In this document: piece after piece, positions 12,633 through 14,443 of the stretch | Numbering within the stretch: position 1 is the stretch's first letter | Layout of the letters: every line of letters begins with the position of its first letter | Source: G039029935 sp039029935 | GTDB taxonomy: Bacteria > Chloroflexota > Anaerolineae > Caldilineales > Caldilineaceae | Assembly: GCA_039029935.1 (NCBI GenBank) | Contig: JBCCFC010000188.1 | Coordinates: 1-14,443 of the forward strand | Reading direction: 5' to 3' | DNA length: 14,443 nt | Notes under the pieces: model-generated | Told to the model about the DNA's origin: nothing | The model's input: only the letters and a program-made list of their open reading frames with translations | The model's database searches: none | Program-made: the position numbers and the translations under genes

Positions 12633-14336
12633 ATGAGCGAATCGAATGATTATACAAATGGGCCGCATACAAATGAGCCACTGCTGCGTGTTATTCCGCT
12701 GGGTGGGCTGGGTGAAATTGGTAAAAATATGATGGTGCTGGAGTCGGGGGATAGTATCATCCTTATTGATGTAGGGTTGATGTTTCCGACCAGCGATATG
12801 CATGGCATTGATATCATTATTCCGGATGCCGAGTATGTGTTTGATCGACTTGACATGGTGCAGGGTATTTTTCTGACACATGGACATGAGGACCATATCG
12901 GGGCATTGGCCTATATGATTGAGGAGGGCTTGAATGCACCTGTATACGCCACCGCTCTGACGATGGGGATGTTTGAGAGCAAGCTGCGAGAGCATAAGTT
13001 GGTGGGACAGGTTCCTCTCAATGTGATCACATCTGAATCTGTTGTGGAGTTGGACCCTTTTACTATTGAATTTTTCCACACCTGTCATAGCTTCCCCGAT
13101 AGCGTGGGGCTAAGTGTTCAAACACCAGCAGGCCGTGTGATTCATACCAGCGATTATCGATTTGATGAATCACCTGTGGATGGCAAACCGACCGAGGAAG
13201 ACAAGCTGAAACGGTGGGGGGACGAAGGTGTGTTATTGCTGATGGCAGATAGCACAAACATTGAGCAGGAAGGACACACCCCCAGTGAAAGCTCGTTAGA
13301 CGTAATGTTGGATGAGGTGTTTGACAATGCGGATGGGCGTGTTCTCTTTGCCACCTTTGCCAGCAACCAAGGCCGTGTCCAACAGATTATTACCGCCGCA
13401 CGACGCGCAGGGCGTCGTGTGGGTGTTATAGGCCGCTCAATGGTCAACAATGTCAAAGTTGCCATCCAATTGGGCTATCTTGACATCACCCAAGAAGACC
13501 TTTTGAGTGCGTCGGAGATGGAAGGGTTGCCCGATAGCAAGGTGGTTATCATTGCCACAGGTAGCCAAGGCGAGCCGACCAGTGCGATGGTGCGCATGAG
13601 CGTCGATGATCATCGGCAGATTACCTTGCGACATGGGGACACAGTGGTGTTGAGTGCGACACCGATTCCAGGCAATGAGGAACTCTTCAACCGTACACTG
13701 GATAATCTATTCCGCCAAGGGGCGGATGTCGTCTATCATGCGATTGCCGATGTCCATGTCAGTGGTCACGGTGGTCATGATGATTATCGCAAGATGATGG
13801 AGTTGACCCGTCCAAAATTCTTCATCCCTGTGCATGGTGAATATCGTCACCTGGTCTTGCATTCACGGCTGGCACAAGAGATGGGTATCCATGACGCATA
13901 TACGCCTGTCATCGAAGATGGTCAGGTGGTTGAGTTTGGCGACTTTGATGGCTCAGGCGAGATTGACATGGAGTGGGGCGAGACTGTTCCTGCCAGTCAT
14001 GTGTTTGTTGATGGCTTGGGTGTTGGTGATGTCGGCAATGTTGTATTGCGTGACCGTCGTCACCTGAGCGAGGATGGCTTTATCGTCTGTATCCTGGCAT
14101 TGGATGAGTATGATGGTGAGATCATCTACGGTCCTGAAATCATCAGTCGTGGTTTTGTCTACATGCGCGACAATGAGGACCTACTTCAACGGGCACGTTC
14201 GGCGGTTCTGCGGGTGATCAAGAAGCGAACGTCACAGCACTTGCTCGAAGCCAAGATTAAGGATGCCTTGAGTAATTTTGCCTCGAGAGAAATGGGACGT
14301 CGACCTATGATTTTGCCGTTGGTAATGGAAGTGTAG
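12633..14336 (+). CDS. rnj: Ribonuclease J
   Basis: A 567-residue metallo-beta-lactamase/beta-CASP ribonuclease with 5'-to-3' exonuclease and endonuclease activity in mRNA decay and rRNA maturation, acting in the cytosol as a dimer or tetramer. The order of motifs is complete: VIPLGGLGEIGKNM (20-33), the zinc motif HGHEDH (83-88), H152 in TCHSFPDSVGL, D174 in HTSDYRFD, the beta-CASP region with ATFASNQGR (240-248), IIATGSQGEP (306-315), LSATPIPGNE (340-349), HVSGHGGHDD (375-384) and PVHGEYRHL (399-407). The C-terminal RNase J domain follows (about 450-567, including EIISRGFVY, 502-510). Length is standard, and residues 1-16 are a variable N-terminal tail. All metal and phosphate-binding residues are present, so it should be active. 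It stands alone after a long leader and ends at a strong terminator. Confidence 0.97.
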   Translation: MSESNDYTNGPHTNEPLLRVIPLGGLGEIGKNMMVLESGDSIILIDVGLMFPTSDMHGIDIIIPDAEYVFDRLDMVQGIFLTHGHEDHIGALAYMIEEGLNAPVYATALTMGMFESKLREHKLVGQVPLNVITSESVVELDPFTIEFFHTCHSFPDSVGLSVQTPAGRVIHTSDYRFDESPVDGKPTEEDKLKRWGDEGVLLLMADSTNIEQEGHTPSESSLDVMLDEVFDNADGRVLFATFASNQGRVQQIITAARRAGRRVGVIGRSMVNNVKVAIQLGYLDITQEDLLSASEMEGLPDSKVVIIATGSQGEPTSAMVRMSVDDHRQITLRHGDTVVLSATPIPGNEELFNRTLDNLFRQGADVVYHAIADVHVSGHGGHDDYRKMMELTRPKFFIPVHGEYRHLVLHSRLAQEMGIHDAYTPVIEDGQVVEFGDFDGSGEIDMEWGETVPASHVFVDGLGVGDVGNVVLRDRRHLSEDGFIVCILALDEYDGEIIYGPEIISRGFVYMRDNEDLLQRARSAVLRVIKKRTSQHLLEAKIKDALSNFASREMGRRPMILPLVMEV

Positions 14337-14362
14337 CCCAACACTCTGCACGAGCGATAGAG

Positions 14363-14410
14363 AAAAGGGATGATAAAAATGTGTTTCACACATTTTTATC
14401 ATCCCTTTTT
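14363..14410 (+). terminator. Intrinsic terminator of RNase J, 22-bp perfect stem
   Basis: Positions 14363-14384 and 14388-14409 are exact reverse complements with a three-base TTC loop. The stem core includes GGGATGATAAAAATGTGT on the left arm. The right arm ends in CCCTTTTT, giving the T run. It starts 27 bases after the stop codon. The A run on the left also makes it usable from the opposite strand. Confidence 0.92.
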
Positions 14411-14420
14411 GCTTTGGCTG

Positions 14421-14429
14421 TGATATACT
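14421..14429 (+). promoter_or_regulatory. Extended -10 motif at the window edge
   Basis: TGATATACT fits TG-n-TATAAT with one mismatch and lies just after the RNase J terminator. It could start transcription of a plus-strand gene beyond 14443. No -35 box is evident at normal spacing. Confidence 0.3.
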
Positions 14430-14443
14430 TATAGGGATTGAAC

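Noticed and set aside
14430..14443. GGGATTGAAC at the right edge resembling the end of a CRISPR repeat
   Set aside because: There is only one partial copy, with no second repeat or spacer in view. A similar ATTTCAATCC at 11340-11349 is single and part of the XRE-TPR gene leader.

Overview
The window is a piece of bacterial chromosome of moderate GC content. It carries eight complete protein-coding genes and no RNA gene, insertion sequence or CRISPR array that I can support. The gene families fit a member of the Chloroflexota (Anaerolineae-like): ribonuclease J, an iron-sulfur family 4 uracil-DNA glycosylase, an archaeal-type ATPase, a very large multi-pass membrane glycosyltransferase with NHL repeats, and TPR and XRE proteins, together with intergenic arrays of 7/8-base repeats. 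This assignment is inference from family content and style, not a database match.

Left block (1-3705). A GT8-family glycosyltransferase (116-904, minus) and a LacI-family regulator (1104-2168, plus) diverge from a compact control region. Two near-consensus sigma-70-type promoters there overlap face to face (994-1027). A 10-base-arm inverted repeat (1030-1062), probably the operator of the LacI protein, lies next to them. A UDP-sulfoquinovose-synthase-like SDR enzyme (2365-3612, plus) follows the regulator. The block looks like a small regulated sugar-nucleotide and glycosyl-transfer locus. Three arrays of short 7/8-base tandem repeats occupy its non-coding parts: 918-968 in the GT8 leader, 2173-2340 between regulator and SDR gene, and 3613-3705 filling the convergent gap. 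The last two belong to one sequence family and are built as inverted arms, so their transcripts should fold into long hairpins.

Central block (3706-11336, all minus). Three large genes are read in the order 11336 to 3706. The first is a single-pass membrane protein with a cytoplasmic XRE-type helix-turn-helix domain and an extracytoplasmic TPR region (801 aa). The second is an archaeal-type P-loop ATPase with a winged-helix region and a C-terminal restriction-endonuclease-like domain whose catalytic E-x-K reads S-V-R (608 aa from the preferred start). The third is a 1086-aa polytopic GT-C-like membrane protein ending in a six-blade NHL propeller. The gaps are 112 and 25 bases, with intercistronic hairpins, so co-transcription is likely. 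Together they have the parts of a transmembrane sensor, an ATP-driven switch and an envelope glycosyltransferase. I know of no described system with this composition, and it is the best candidate in the window for something new.

Right block (11337-14443, plus). Across an AT-rich divergent gap lie a family 4 uracil-DNA glycosylase (11594-12286) and ribonuclease J (12633-14336). They are separated by a 346-base non-coding stretch that starts with a potential RNA hairpin. A perfect 22-bp stem-loop terminator closes RNase J at 14363-14410. An extended -10 motif just before the window edge suggests another gene starts beyond it.
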